A stretch of DNA of 64,000 nucleotides from Pseudogymnoascus destructans (lineage: Eukaryota > Ascomycota > Leotiomycetes > Thelebolales > Thelebolaceae): NCBI RefSeq assembly GCF_001641265.1, contig NW_020167530.1:1104638-1168637 (forward strand), read 5' to 3'. Positions 46,003 through 56,564 of this stretch are shown here, in pieces. How positions within the stretch are numbered: position 1 is the first letter of the stretch; every line of letters begins with the position of its first letter. The notes beneath the pieces are model-generated. The model ran no database searches. It saw only the letters and a program-made list of their open reading frames with translations, and was not told the DNA's origin. The position numbers were made by a program, and so were the translations under genes.

Positions 46003-46369
46003 ATGGCTGTCGCCGTGGACCCAGAGTTTCCTTGCTCGCTGTAAGGCAGATCAGATCTTGAACCACACTAAATAAAATATCCTCTGACATCTTTACAGCG
46101 TCATTGACATCCCGCTGCCGACTGAGCGCCTTGCTTCCTTTGCGTTGCAGGCCCTACAGGTTGACAAGGAGCTATCTGCGCTCGTATGCCGCACGCTGAC
46201 TCTCGTTGCGCCGACGTCGGATGCGAATTGTGACAAGACTGTGCTGCGCACCGAATACAAGGCTACGACGAACAGAATGCTTCGTGTTGCCGTCAATGGC
46301 TTCATGGAGAGCTTGTCTGTAGCCCTGTCTATGATGGAGGAGTTGGATGTTGATGTACTGGACACATGA
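46003..46369 (+). CDS. Pcc1-like KEOPS/EKC subunit
   Basis: Exons 46003-46040 and 46099-46369 (58-bp intron, GTAAGG donor, TTTACAG acceptor), 102 residues. The protein reads MAVAVDPEFPCSLVIDIPLP, TERLASFALQALQVDKELSA, then VLRTEYKATTNRMLRVAVNG and FMESLSVALSMMEELDVDVL, the full Pcc1 fold. The RMLRVAVNGFMESL segment is the most conserved part. Pcc1 is the dimerising subunit of the KEOPS complex, which makes the t6A modification at position 37 of ANN-decoding tRNAs and affects telomere maintenance and transcription in yeast. Confidence 0.92.
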
Positions 46370-47333
46370 AACGGAGGGCTCTTCTATTGAACCCAAATCA
46401 GATCTGTGCAAAAGGGCAACAGTTTCGCCGGAGAAGCCAACTTGGCGCCGCCAGCACCGGATTGCGGAATCGTCTCCATCCGGTACCGCCCTTGGAATCG
46501 ATAGTAACAATATCTATTTGCTATACTTTCGATCTACCAGGGCAAGGCCACAGATAAAGGCTGTACCCCCCCCCCAAAAAAACCATGAAAGAAAAAGACT
46601 CGATATATTCTCAATAGGTAACAGATCACATACTGTGTTTCAGGATATGGTGGTCAGTAGCGAGCTATTGGACCGTTGCAATGCATAGATAGGTGCACAC
46701 AAATGCAGTCTACCAGAATCTGGAAGTTGCGAAACACAAATCACGTTCCAGCTATGTTGTGAAAATGACTGTCCGTGACTCAACTTGTAGCCGTAATGCC
46801 ACAACCTCGAGACATGAAATCCTAGACGGCCGCCGGTTTAGCCAACTTATTGTATGCAGTATGGAGTTGTATATACTCTACGACGAGAATAACGTCACAT
46901 ACGACCATAGACTCAAGAGAATTGGGCATCTCTGCCGGAGATGGTCGCTGAATGCAACGACTTTGAGATTTCTGTTGATGGAAAACTTGATAACCAATTG
47001 CTGTATCGCGTGAACGGTTCCAAGGCCAATGCTGCTTTTATCTGACAACACCACCACACGAAACGGCCAAACGTACACGGCCATCGCAAAATAGAAAGAT
47101 GCAAGGCAGACAAAGCCCTCTGTTTTCCAATGTTGGAAGTCGGCTTTCCAAATCCCGGAAACGGTAAATCGGCTGTCCAGAGGTTGATTGTCCCGAGATT
47201 GATCGATTACTCGCCCAAAACCTCCCGACCTTTGGTTCATTGACCACTCACCTCCAACACCTCTTTATTCTGAGATTTAATTTATTCCATTTTTTCTAAA
47301 ACAGCCCAAGTCATCGTGTTTACATTTCAGACA
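46370..47333. other. intergenic region
   Basis: 3' flank of pcc1, then DNA with no gene I can support. The minus-strand frame at 46878-47240 has no recognisable domain. Confidence 0.45.
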
Positions 47334-48528
47334 ATGTTGCAAAACACTCAGGAGCATGGCTTCGATGGAATCAACCAACTTCTAGCCAGGGAACAGAGGC
47401 TCCAGAGTCAAACTCACCGCAAACAGCTTACACAGCCTTCAATTAAATCCTATCGTCACTTGGAGAAACGCTGGTGCTAGTAAGTAGACCCGTTCATGAT
47501 AAGTATCATGTTTAACCCCAACAGGTACCATGTGAACATTGGCCTAGCGCGCAACACGCTATATATACTGTAACGGTCGGTCATCACCACCCCGTTACAC
47601 CTAGACGGGGAGAAATGTCTCGCAAGGGGGTCTCCTTGTCCAACTCCTGGGCGCCTAAAGAATTTCATAGCCTGGTATGCTGAAACTAGCATTGGCACAT
47701 TGAGAAGCAAGCCTACACAAGTCTCGATGAAAACCGGTTGCGAGACTTGGGCGCCATGATCTATCAAGAGACAGGAACAAACATACCGAAAGTGCTCAAC
47801 GAGCGTGTCTGTGGGGTAAGCTTTGCATTCCATGTATATTTCAATGTTAACAACCTGTTAGTACATCGAAACGGAGCTTGCCAACACACACGGCGTTGAA
47901 GACGCCCTTAGAGAGAAAGACCCTCGTTGATTCAGTTGATTTATTTCAACTCCTGCAGTACTTGTAGACTCACGATTCGTATGACTTCCAGCATCCTCGT
48001 TACCGATCTCAGATTGTATTCTTGATACAGATCATGGCATATACTAGAGCTCGCCTAGGCACTATAGTAGTCTTTTCGGCTTATGCTAAATCGAATGACT
48101 CCTTAAAATACAAGGTAGGAACATCTCTAATATATGAAATTAAGGCTCCGGCTTGCGAAGGGACGGAGAAACTTTGCGAGGTTGGTACTCTGTTCGCCTT
48201 GTTCCACGCCAATAATTAACACAGAGTAGATCTACTGTTGTGACCCTCCACGAAGACCGCAAGTGTCGAGGGCCAGCGTCTTGACCTTAAAGCTGTTCTT
48301 CGGCCATATAACTTTCGCCGCGGTACGGCTAACGCCATAGCTGGTAAAGTCACAGCTGAGAGATACACGAAGTTGTTGAATCACACCACGAAGACATCCG
48401 CTGAATATTATGCCTCAGATGAGGTTAAGGTAGACTTGCAGAACCTCTTCGTTAACGCGGAGCAAGAGACAGAGCGTCTAGATAAAATGCACACAGACTC
48501 ATATTCTTCAAACGAGCATTTCCAGTAA
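47334..48528 (+). pseudogene. DUF3435/FluG-domain tyrosine-recombinase-like relic
   Basis: Coding pieces in order but in shifting frames: MLQNTQEHGFDGINQLLARE, QPSIKSYRHLEKRWC (broken by an apparent intron or decay), LRDLGAMIYQETGTNIPKVL, YIETELANTHGVEDALREKD, DLFQLLQYL-stop-THDSYDF, RYRSQIVFLIQIMAYTRARL, SNDSLKYK, then LRPYNFRRGTANAIAGKV, TAERYTKLLNHTTKTSAEYY and VKVDLQNLFVNAEQE. The RYRSQ...MAYT-ARxG, SND-LKYK and RPYNFRRGTANAI blocks match the order in DUF3435 (PF11917) proteins. The RR...H...Y pattern corresponds to the tyrosine-recombinase active site. At least three stops and several frame changes make it inactive. Starship captain recombinases belong to this family, but many DUF3435 genes are not captains. 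Confidence 0.7.
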
Positions 48529-49696
48529 TAGTATGGGTCAACATACGACGAATGCTAATCTACAAACACGTCTCTGGAGCCCAAGCCTTAAATCCAGAGA
48601 ACGCATCACCGGTTTACAATGTTATCTACGCCGACCATAATCATTTACTCGAGTACCATCGAGACTTACGCACTCTGGTTCCTGACGTAGGGTACTCAGT
48701 GAGAAGATCATCAACGAATACCTGATCGGCGGCACGGATCACATTCCACACGGTCTTCTGAAAACACTTGACACCTTCTCCGCAATATACGTTCCAATTA
48801 AAGTAAAGACCCACTGGATACCCGCTGTGTTATATCCAGGCTCTCTCGGACAACGAGGGCGTTCTGAGGTCTATGACAGTCATCAGCATGGACCAGCAAT
48901 ATCATGACTACGAGCAACGTCTTTCAGTTCCTGAAATTCCGACTGGGCGATGAATACAAGTCCGGAGCTTGTAATGCAATCCGTTGTTGAGGCATTTTGA
49001 AGGGATCGCCGGCACCGGAGCTGAACAGGGTAGGCAATAGTCACAGGAATATTAGCAAGGACTTGCAGAGCGACGCAACACGGCGGATTGAGTAAGTTGA
49101 GGATGGCTGAGTGTAAAAAATACGCGTTTACTTCCACCTCAGACTCACTCCTGCTCCTCTTGCTGCTTTGACACGCTGTCATCTGATTCTCAGTTTGCCT
49201 ATTATCTCTCTTCAGACGCGAAGCTAGTCGGGCCTAGTTCACCAAATATCTTCTCAACCCTTTCCAATCTTGCAAATCCGCCCTGCATCCACAATGGACA
49301 TCGCTGTCTTAATCATCGTTTCGAGTAGCGACTCAAATCTTCATAGCCATCCATGAGTTTACGGTTGGGCCGGCCAGTTCATGAACCAGCTCAGTTCACG
49401 GTTGGGCCGGAACATATATAACGGATTCACATATAAACTTGATCGTAATATCTTATATTTCAGGCAATTGATCGATGCGAGAAATATTAATGTAATAACA
49501 TTAGAGACCTTGGTTAAACGAAAGCATTACCGTCGGAATTGATCATTATCAAGACGCCCCTTTCCATCAACCGGTCTGATGAGCACACTACAAAAGAATA
49601 ATACAGGCAAATATGTGCTTATAGAGTCAATTGATAAGTCAACACCGGGCCATAATACCAGCTCTTGCAGTGGCCTGTTTGTGCTAATAAGCCTAC
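48529..49696. other. unassigned region, possibly decayed
   Basis: No intact gene. Around 48560-48950 the plus strand has short coding-like pieces broken by stops. Around 49340-49410 a direct repeat of CACGGTTGGGCCGG-like sequence is seen. Nothing identifiable. Confidence 0.4.
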
Positions 49697-52600
49697 TCAA
49701 CGACGAGACCTCCCACAACTAAACATCTTTGCCTTGATGTCTTCTAACCAGCCATTAACTGTAGTCTTCAATTTATGAGATGGTCTAGTAGGGTCAAGGT
49801 CAGACTCATCATCCATCTCGGAAAAATCAGGGGCTTGGAACTGATCCCATGCGTCTCCTGTCCTCCACGGGGCGCCGACGGAGGCTTGTCTGCTTCCTGT
49901 TCCGAGATGTTGGATGGGCTGTTCGGCCCATAGACCTGGTATATTATTTTGCAGATTGCTGGATTCCTCCAACTGAGAACCGTAGTCACAGAAGCAGCTT
50001 TGGGTTCCTCCCGGCTGTACATCAGCTGGCATGACTGCTGCACCATGTGGGAGTTGTCGGGCTCTTTGAGAGTTTATTGGACTCATTCTATCTTGAGATG
50101 GCTCTCGAGATACGAGAGGGTACGGCAATGAAGGAGAGCCAACGAACGCATCAGACCTCGGAAGAATCTGGGGATAGGGGCCGTCCATTATAGCCTCTGC
50201 ACCGGTTGCTTGCTCTGGATTACTCGAAATAACCGGGAGCTCGGTTTCACCTAGTTCTCCAACGCCAGTTGCCTCTGGCGCTTTGATCTCCTCATACTCA
50301 TCCTTCGGTCGAAAATGGCGACTGACCTGACGAAATAAGCTTGCGAGCCTTGCGGGCGGTGTAAACAAATCCTCGGGGCTTAATACTTCCGAACCCCCCA
50401 AATCTGCCTGAACTGCAGCCTCTCTGTTGATCCTCACCGTTCCTAAAGACGATACCTCTTGCAACCTTCAGTTTGAGCCTTAGTGCTAAATTGTCAGGTC
50501 TGGGGAAATTTGCAGTGAGTTGGACATCCCGCCGGCGGTCATCCAATGGATAGCTCTCATCTAAATCCCGTCGCCGAGTAACTGGAGGAGAGGGTTTCGC
50601 TCGAACAGTAGAAGCTCGCGTCTTTAGTCTAAACTTCGAAAAGAAATGTTGTGTTGTTCGCCCTACCTGCGGCTCGGAATCATCCATTGTCAGAGGGGCC
50701 AAACATTGCTGGTGTGGGTGAATTGGAATCGGAGACACAACATCGACTGTGCCAAAATTGTCGCGGCCTCCGGAAGACGGGACTTTGTCAAAAGGTCCAG
50801 CCTGGCCCAAATAAACCCCTGAATTCCTATGTTGGTTGCTTTTTCCAGAAGCTTGAGTGAATATGAATTCACTTCTTGGAACCACTAGGCTGCCATCGCT
50901 CCTGTACTTTCTGGCCGAGAATTCCATCTGGTTGTGCTTGGAGGAGTGTTTATAACGCCGAAGAGGCATGGAGCTGCTCTTGGCATCTGACGACTCGGCA
51001 TAATTTTGACTCGGTGCATCGAATGAGAAATCTCGTGGCCGGGTTGAAGACATTGAAACCTCTGGTATAATGTCCGGCTGTGTTGAAGATGTCGAGTTGG
51101 GCCTTGCTCGGAAATACGGACTTGACTTGTCGCGCTTGTTCTGTGCTGATATCGAGCGTTGAAGAATAGGGGTAGTTGCCCTTGTCTCGAGATCTTGTGG
51201 AGCTTGTGTTGGCGCTACCAGATCTAACTTATTCATAAATCTCTCGTCGCTGTCTGTCTTATCTTTTTCTTATACCTCACGACTGAGAGGCTTCCTTTTA
51301 ACATCATGAATCGCAGCGCCTTGGCTGCTTATCGGCAAGCCGGACTCGGTATAAGTGCGAACGGGGCCGCCAGGAGGGCCAAACAATTGCTGCAAACGTG
51401 GAGATACGGCATAAGATGAACTATAACTCAAGGTGGGTTCATCGACCGCTTCGCTGGGTTGGTTTTCTGGCTCGGTATGAACAAGGTTTCTCAACTTGTA
51501 ATTTTCCGTACTGGTGCTTGTTTCGATGTTTGTGATGGGCTTTGATTGGACTTTGTGATTCCTACGTTGTGTTTCAAGGCAGGCGATTTAGTTGATCCCG
51601 GCAATGACCTGTGGTGTTTTGCATTTTCTGGCACTGACTCCGAGTCATCTTGCAGTAGTAGCTTGCCCCCACCAACATATGAAATATCGGCAGGCTGGCT
51701 CGATAGACTCTTTGTATATTCAAGTGGCAATAAAAGTTGTTCATTTGCGAGGAAACCACGCCCCTTTAAATCAGTCATAGACAGATATGACCAGTCTGAG
51801 CTTAGCTCCCGATCTTCGTGGATCGTTTTTTCAACAAGGGTGGCGGCGAAATGCCCTCCAATTCTTCTGCGGCATTACACCTCCCTGGCTTCATTAAAGT
51901 CTTCCGTATAATCATAATATACAGGGGAAGGTTTACGAGCTTTATTTTGGATTGGGACAGATGCTGCTGTGCGAGTGGGTAAATGAGAATTGCTACTGGA
52001 GGCCACACTCAGGTTAGACTTTGATGGCGATTCTGGTGTGTCGATATGATTCGAACATTCGCGGGGTGCATCATCTCGTTGGATCACTGGTATGCGTTTG
52101 AAACCGTGTGGCGAAAGACTCTGTCCAGTGGCCGCAGGTGTGGATCTGTTTACATCTGAGCGAAGTGATAAAGGGCGCAGTGATACATTCTGGCAGTTCT
52201 CTGGCAGTTCGGACTGCCGGTTTCTCTTTGAATCTCAACTCGGCGATTGTAATCGACTGCCCCTCCGTCAGTAAGTGCGGGTGAACTGGGCCGAAAGCCA
52301 GGCCTTCTCAGCCTGACTGGGTACTGAAATGAAGATCGTGGCCGTTGTGCATCATTTGGGTCCATCTGACTGCTGAGGCTAGTAGAAGAGTGAGGGTTTG
52401 TGAGCCTATATCCCGAGAACAAAGAAACGTTCATCGAGTATGAACGTCTGTCTTGATCTTCCAAGATCTTTGAGCTTTCGGAGGATTTCTGACTCGAGTT
52501 TTCGTATAACGATGCAACTTCTGACGTGGCATCTCTGCCGAATGAAGGTAGTCGACTTCTGTCATCAATGGTGGAGGGCAAACTGAATACCCGGGGCCCA

Positions 52601-52916
52601 TGGTATGGTAGTTGAGATTCCGCACGGCGGTAGTTGCTACCGTTGCTCCTTGTTCTGCCTGCCGCCCTGGTGATTGCAGGATGGCGAGGAAGTCTGGAAG
52701 GCTTGATCGAAAAAATCCCAATGTCACCAGTTTCGGTAGTATTCACAGCATGCTATTCAGCCCGGAAGGAATGAGGAGGGGATCCTTATTTTGCATGGCG
52801 AGATTGTATGGGCGATGGGCTTCATGTCCTGGCTTCGAACCAGGCTGATTCTGGCGAGACTCATTGAGCAGCTTCTGGGTCGCAGACCGCTGCTCTGCTG
52901 AAGTTGTTTCGTCCAT
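49697..52916 (-). pseudogene. broken gene for a large disordered Ser-rich protein
   Basis: From ATG at 52916 (MDETTSAEQRSATQKLL) to the stop at 49697, coding sequence can be followed on the minus strand through several frame changes: near 52745; at 52190-52216, where an 11-bp direct duplication of CTGGCAGTTCT shifts the frame; a pair of compensating shifts between about 51885 and 51790; a 1-base shift near 51530; an in-frame TAA near 51266; and a shift near 50455. Between the breaks the sequence stays protein-like (SPHGFKRIPVIQRDDAP, GPPGGPVRTYTESGLP, VLSPEDLFTPPARLASLF), and no donor/acceptor pairs explain the breaks. No domain is recognised; composition is Ser/Pro/Arg-rich. I infer a recent pseudogene of about 1000 residues; a badly sequenced gene is the alternative. 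Confidence 0.6.
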
Positions 52917-53280
52917 TTCTGCCCTCTGCAAATCCGCATCTGGTAACAGGGGGGCCTCTGTGGACGTTTCAACAAAAGGTGTCGAGTTAAAGCCGACGAA
53001 TTCACATATGGAGATACCTATGTTGGGACCTATCCGACGACATAGGAGATAAAAGGTAGAAATGCAGTAATATCGAACGGGGACCTTTTGAGTAGTGGAA
53101 TAAAAAACGATCTGACGGCCTGTGTACGAGCGCTCACAGAGATGGACGCAATGAAAGCAGGCAGAAAGGAAAGAGAGAAAGAGAGAAGGGGAAGTGAACA
53201 GTAGTCTAGCTTGCCGTTGGATTCTCAAAGAATTAGTGGAAGGAAGGAGGGAATGACAACTACTAGTATGAAGAGTAGTA
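52917..53280. other. upstream region of the broken gene
   Basis: Probably the former promoter and leader of the minus-strand pseudogene. It ends at TA (53279-53280), the target site of the next element. Confidence 0.4.
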
Positions 53281-53736
53281 CAGTAATCACTGCCTATAGC
53301 GGACTCGGCTATAGCGGAAACCTCCTAATACCGAACCCCTTCCCACAATCACGCGAATTTTGTATGGCAATACCAGAAACCTCCTTATACCTGAATTCCG
53401 GCCAAGATCCTTAACTTCCGGTATAGAAAATGGCACCTCCACCACCCAAAAAGCCTCGAATCTCAATTACGAATGCACAAAAGCAAGCTTTACGAGCTTG
53501 GTACTATGATCCTACAACTCAGAGCACAAAGAAGACATTAGCAGATGCTTCAACTTGGTAGAATGATCAATATGGACATACTTTGAGCTCTTCGACTGCA
53601 AGTGAAATACTATCCTCAAAATACACCTCTCTTGACACTACTACTTCTACAAAAGCATTGATAATACCAAGAAGACAAGGAAACCAAAATGGGAAGTGTT
53701 AGAGAAAGCTCTTAGAGAATGGCTTTACGATTGATG
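53281..53736 (+). pseudogene. left part of a Tigger/pogo-type element
   Basis: Begins after TA with CAGTAATCACTGCCTATAGC, a likely inverted-repeat end. From ATG at 53430 it reads MAPPPPKKPRISITNAQKQA, LRAWYYDPTTQSTKKTLADA, a TAG, then NDQYGHTLSSSTASEILSSK and, after a frame change, KWEVLEKALREWLYD, the CENP-B/pogo-type N-terminal DNA-binding region. It is interrupted at 53737 by the hAT element and resumes at 63781. Confidence 0.75.
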
Positions 53737-53945
53737 CAGTCCAGACTAATAGTCCATAGACTATCGGTCCAGTCTGCGTTTTACAGACCAGACTGATGGT
53801 CCAGTCTATGTCCATCAGACAGACTGTTGGTCCAGTCTATGTTTGTCAGACTGGACGGATGGTCTGGTCTGACTGAAACAGACTGACCAACCGTCTGGTC
53901 CAATGATCTCAGACCAACTGTCAGACTAATAGTCCCAATTTTCCT
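53737..53945. repeat. left subterminal repeat region of hAT element
   Basis: About ten copies of GTCCAGTCTG or its complement, e.g. GGTCCAGTCTATG and CAGACTGGACGG, in both directions. Confidence 0.75.
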
Positions 53946-54239
53946 GCACGTCCTCCAAGCCAATTGAAGCCTGGCCCCTAACGCCATCGTAACCATGCTA
54001 GCCCTGTTGGGCTTAGCGATTCTCAATTCCTGTCAGTGGTTAGACTTCAATTGGCTCAGAGAGAGAGTGCAAGAGCTTTTCGGTCAAGTAATTTCAACCT
54101 ACAGAGCTAGAGGTAAATACGTCTGTCCACGTGACGGTATGAGTGTTTATTTTTCATCATCAGTATATATTTTGGGCCCAGTAACGGTGCCAGTGATGGA
54201 ATCGAACATGTGTGCAGCCACAATTTACTGCAAAACCTA

Positions 54240-55421
54240 TCACAAGTCATGTCTTCTATTGGCGATCTCTCAAGTAGTGCTTCTGGCTGTAATAGCCGTC
54301 TGGACGATTCTGACCTTAACTTAGCCACTTCTTCTTCGGCAGCTTCCTCATCTTCAAATCCTAGCGCCCCCCGCCACAAGACATCCCCTATCTGGCAACA
54401 TTGTCGACTAGAAGAGGGCAGGAATATACCAGCTGCCTGGGTTGATTCCAACAGAGGAAATGGTGGTATTGCCAACCCTGCTTTGACAGGAAGAAAGCAG
54501 ACAAGAAGTACAACTGCTCTGGTGGATCGTCCACTATCATCGATCATCTGCGTAAACAGCTTGGAATTGTGCTCTCTAAGAGGCAAGACATCCACCGGGA
54601 AGCTACAGAAAGCTGCCTTGGAGACATCAGTTCCTTCTTGAGCAAAGAAACCCTGACCTCTACCAAGAGACGCAAGGTGACAGTAGAGGAGGATGCGCTT
54701 GACCAAGCCACTCTGTGTGAACTATACTGCCGCTACACAGTAGCTTGCAGTCTCCCTTTTGCTCAGGTCGAACACCCAGCCTTTCGTAACTTCATCCGCT
54801 ATCTTCGTCCAGCTGCCGATGATCTCCTTCCAAGGTCTGGCGATACAGTTAAAACCGACTTACAATGGGGCTATGAAAACAAGAAGAAGTTTGTAAAGAG
54901 AGCTTTGCAAAATGCTCTTTCTTTGATCCATATTATTCCTGACAATTGGACTTCACCGAATGGTTTGGGGGTCATTGGTTTCACAGTTTAATTCGTAACC
55001 AAAGATCACAGTTTACAATCGCTTGTGGTGAGGATTAAGGAGCTGGAAGGAGAACACAGTGGAGAAAACATGCCTGAAGCCATCATGGAGTTCATACGAG
55101 AATATGGAATCGCTACAAAAGTTGGATATTTCATGATGGACAATGCTAGCAACATGAACACAAGGGTTGACAAGGTCTCGGATGAACTAGAGTGAGAGTT
55201 TGATGTTTTCTATGACCCTCTTCCTCACCGGCTTCACTGTACCGGCCACATCATAAACCTGGCCGTGATGGAATTTCTCATAGGAAAACGGCCGCAGACG
55301 ACAGGCTCCTATGGTGGACCGTCCGAAGAGGAGATTGAGGAATGGAGAAAGCGAGGGGCGATAGGAAAGCTTCATAATATTGTGGTCTATATCACTTGGA
55401 CCCCCCAGAGGCTTCAAACAT
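54240..55421 (+). pseudogene. hAT transposase, N-terminal and central part
   Basis: After a Ser-rich leader (MSSIGDLSSSASGCNSRLDD), frame changes lead to a BED-type zinc finger (WYCQPCFDRKKADKKYNCSG, then TIIDHLRKQLGIVLSKR), a helical segment (YCRYTVACSLPFAQVEHPAF), and catalytic-core-like sequence (IIPDNWTSPNGLGVIGFTV, GYFMMDNASNMNTRVDK, HRLHCTGHIINLAVMEFL). Stops (TAA at 54990, TGA near 55195) and frame changes show decay. The frame is broken by the Gypsy insertion after TPQRLQTF (55421) and continues at 62431. Confidence 0.8.
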
Positions 55422-55426
55422 TTACT

Positions 55427-55901
55427 TGTAACGCTGACTTCTAAACGATAGAAGACACAGAGGTTCTCTTGCGTAAAGGTTTACTTATCAGAGGAGGCAG
55501 GGGATCAGACACAAAGGCTTCAAGTAACACGTTACTAGTATATAACAAATACTGTATTGAGTTGAGCACGAAGCTCCTATCTAAGGAAATACTATCTACT
55601 TATATAGTGGCGTCGTGCCTAGTGGACTCTTGGGAACTCACTCGAGTCCTCGGAGTCCTGGACTCTTAGGACTCTTCTCATCATCCTGCGAGTCCATCAC
55701 GTGCCTAGTGGACTCCTGGGAACTCACTCGAGTCCTCAGAGTCCTGGACTCTTAGGACTCTTCTCATCATCCTGCGAGTCCGTCACGTGATACCTTCGGA
55801 ACTACTATTCCCCGCTGCCCCTCCAGGTACCAGGGCCGGTCTCATGCGACCTCCCTCCTTCCTGTCCTGTAGTTGGCCAGCCTTCTTGTTCCGTCGTAAC
55901 A
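55427..55901 (-). repeat. 3' LTR of the chromovirus
   Basis: 475 bp; minus strand starts TGTTACGACGGAACAAG and ends CAGCGTTACA. It contains a direct repeat of a ~90-bp unit (ACTCACTCGAGTCCTC...GTCACGTG, about 55620-55790). Plus-strand transcription from it would lead into the antisense ORF. Confidence 0.95.
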
Positions 55902-55917
55902 CTCGCTCCCTTCCCCT
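55902..55917 (-). promoter_or_regulatory. polypurine tract
   Basis: Minus strand GGGGAAGGGAGCGAG directly abuts the 3' LTR, the expected position and composition of the plus-strand primer of reverse transcription. Confidence 0.75.
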
Positions 55918-55997
55918 GGGCATTCGTCTCGAATCCTATAAGTACGTCCATGTCCCCGGGACTCTGCTGCTCCTCAGCGAGTCCTTCAACATGCAAC

Positions 55998-56564
55998 ATG
56001 CCTACTGACACTGCCCGCAAACTCCAGGAACGCAACGATCTTGTCCGTCGAATAAAGAACCACGGATACGAACTACCCGAAATGGATTCTTGCTCGAACT
56101 GCGTGAGGCGAAACATTACTTGCGTGTCGTCTCCAAATGATTCACGGCGGTGCGCCGAGTGCGTTCGTCGCAACTTGAAAGAAAAGTGTGACTGTATGGG
56201 TCCTGAGCATCCCGACTGGGTGAAGCTCGAACGGGAGGAGGATCGCCTGGATCGCGAAGAGGAAGAAACCCTTTCGAAGTTACTTCGTCTGCGGAAGCAG
56301 AAACGCCTCATCCGAACCCGTGGTAAAGATATGCTCCGGCGAGGTTTGAAAACCCTCGACGAGCTTGATGCGGCAGAGGAGGCCGAACGTGTGGCTGCTG
56401 AGAAGCGTGACGCTGTTGAGGCCGAGGAACAGGCAGTTAGCGCTGCCTCCTCGTCTGTAACCGGGACCCCCGCTTCCTCCGATCCACTGGCCTACTCCCC
56501 TGCATCTTGGGATCAATGGCTGGCGGATGGCGGCGTCGATATTCCTCCAGCAGTTCCTTGCTGA
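55998..56564 (+). CDS. antisense accessory ORF with Zn(II)2Cys6-like cluster
   Basis: Intact plus-strand frame inside the minus-strand retrotransposon, 188 residues from the ATG at 55998; the frame is open further upstream and an ATG at 55950 would give 204. Six cysteines (C32, C35, C42, C52, C55, C64) follow C-x2-C-x6-C-x9-C-x2-C-x8-C, within the spacing of fungal Gal4-type binuclear zinc clusters, as two similar halves: CSNCVRRNITC and CAECVRRNLKEKC. Residues about 70-150 are highly charged and heptad-like (EREEDRLDREEEETLSKLLR), a likely coiled-coil dimerisation region, then a Ser/Ala-rich C-terminus. Only the last 128 bp overlap pol, tail to tail. It starts about 97 bp from the LTR, which may act as its promoter. 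Role unknown: a regulator of the element or of host genes is inference. An ordinary gag knuckle is excluded by spacing. Confidence 0.8.
   Translation: MPTDTARKLQERNDLVRRIKNHGYELPEMDSCSNCVRRNITCVSSPNDSRRCAECVRRNLKEKCDCMGPEHPDWVKLEREEDRLDREEEETLSKLLRLRKQKRLIRTRGKDMLRRGLKTLDELDAAEEAERVAAEKRDAVEAEEQAVSAASSSVTGTPASSDPLAYSPASWDQWLADGGVDIPPAVPC

Noticed and set aside
52828..52860. GGCTTCGAACCAGG resembling a tRNA T-arm
   Set aside because: No acceptor, D or anticodon stems can be formed around it; it lies in the coding sequence of the broken gene.
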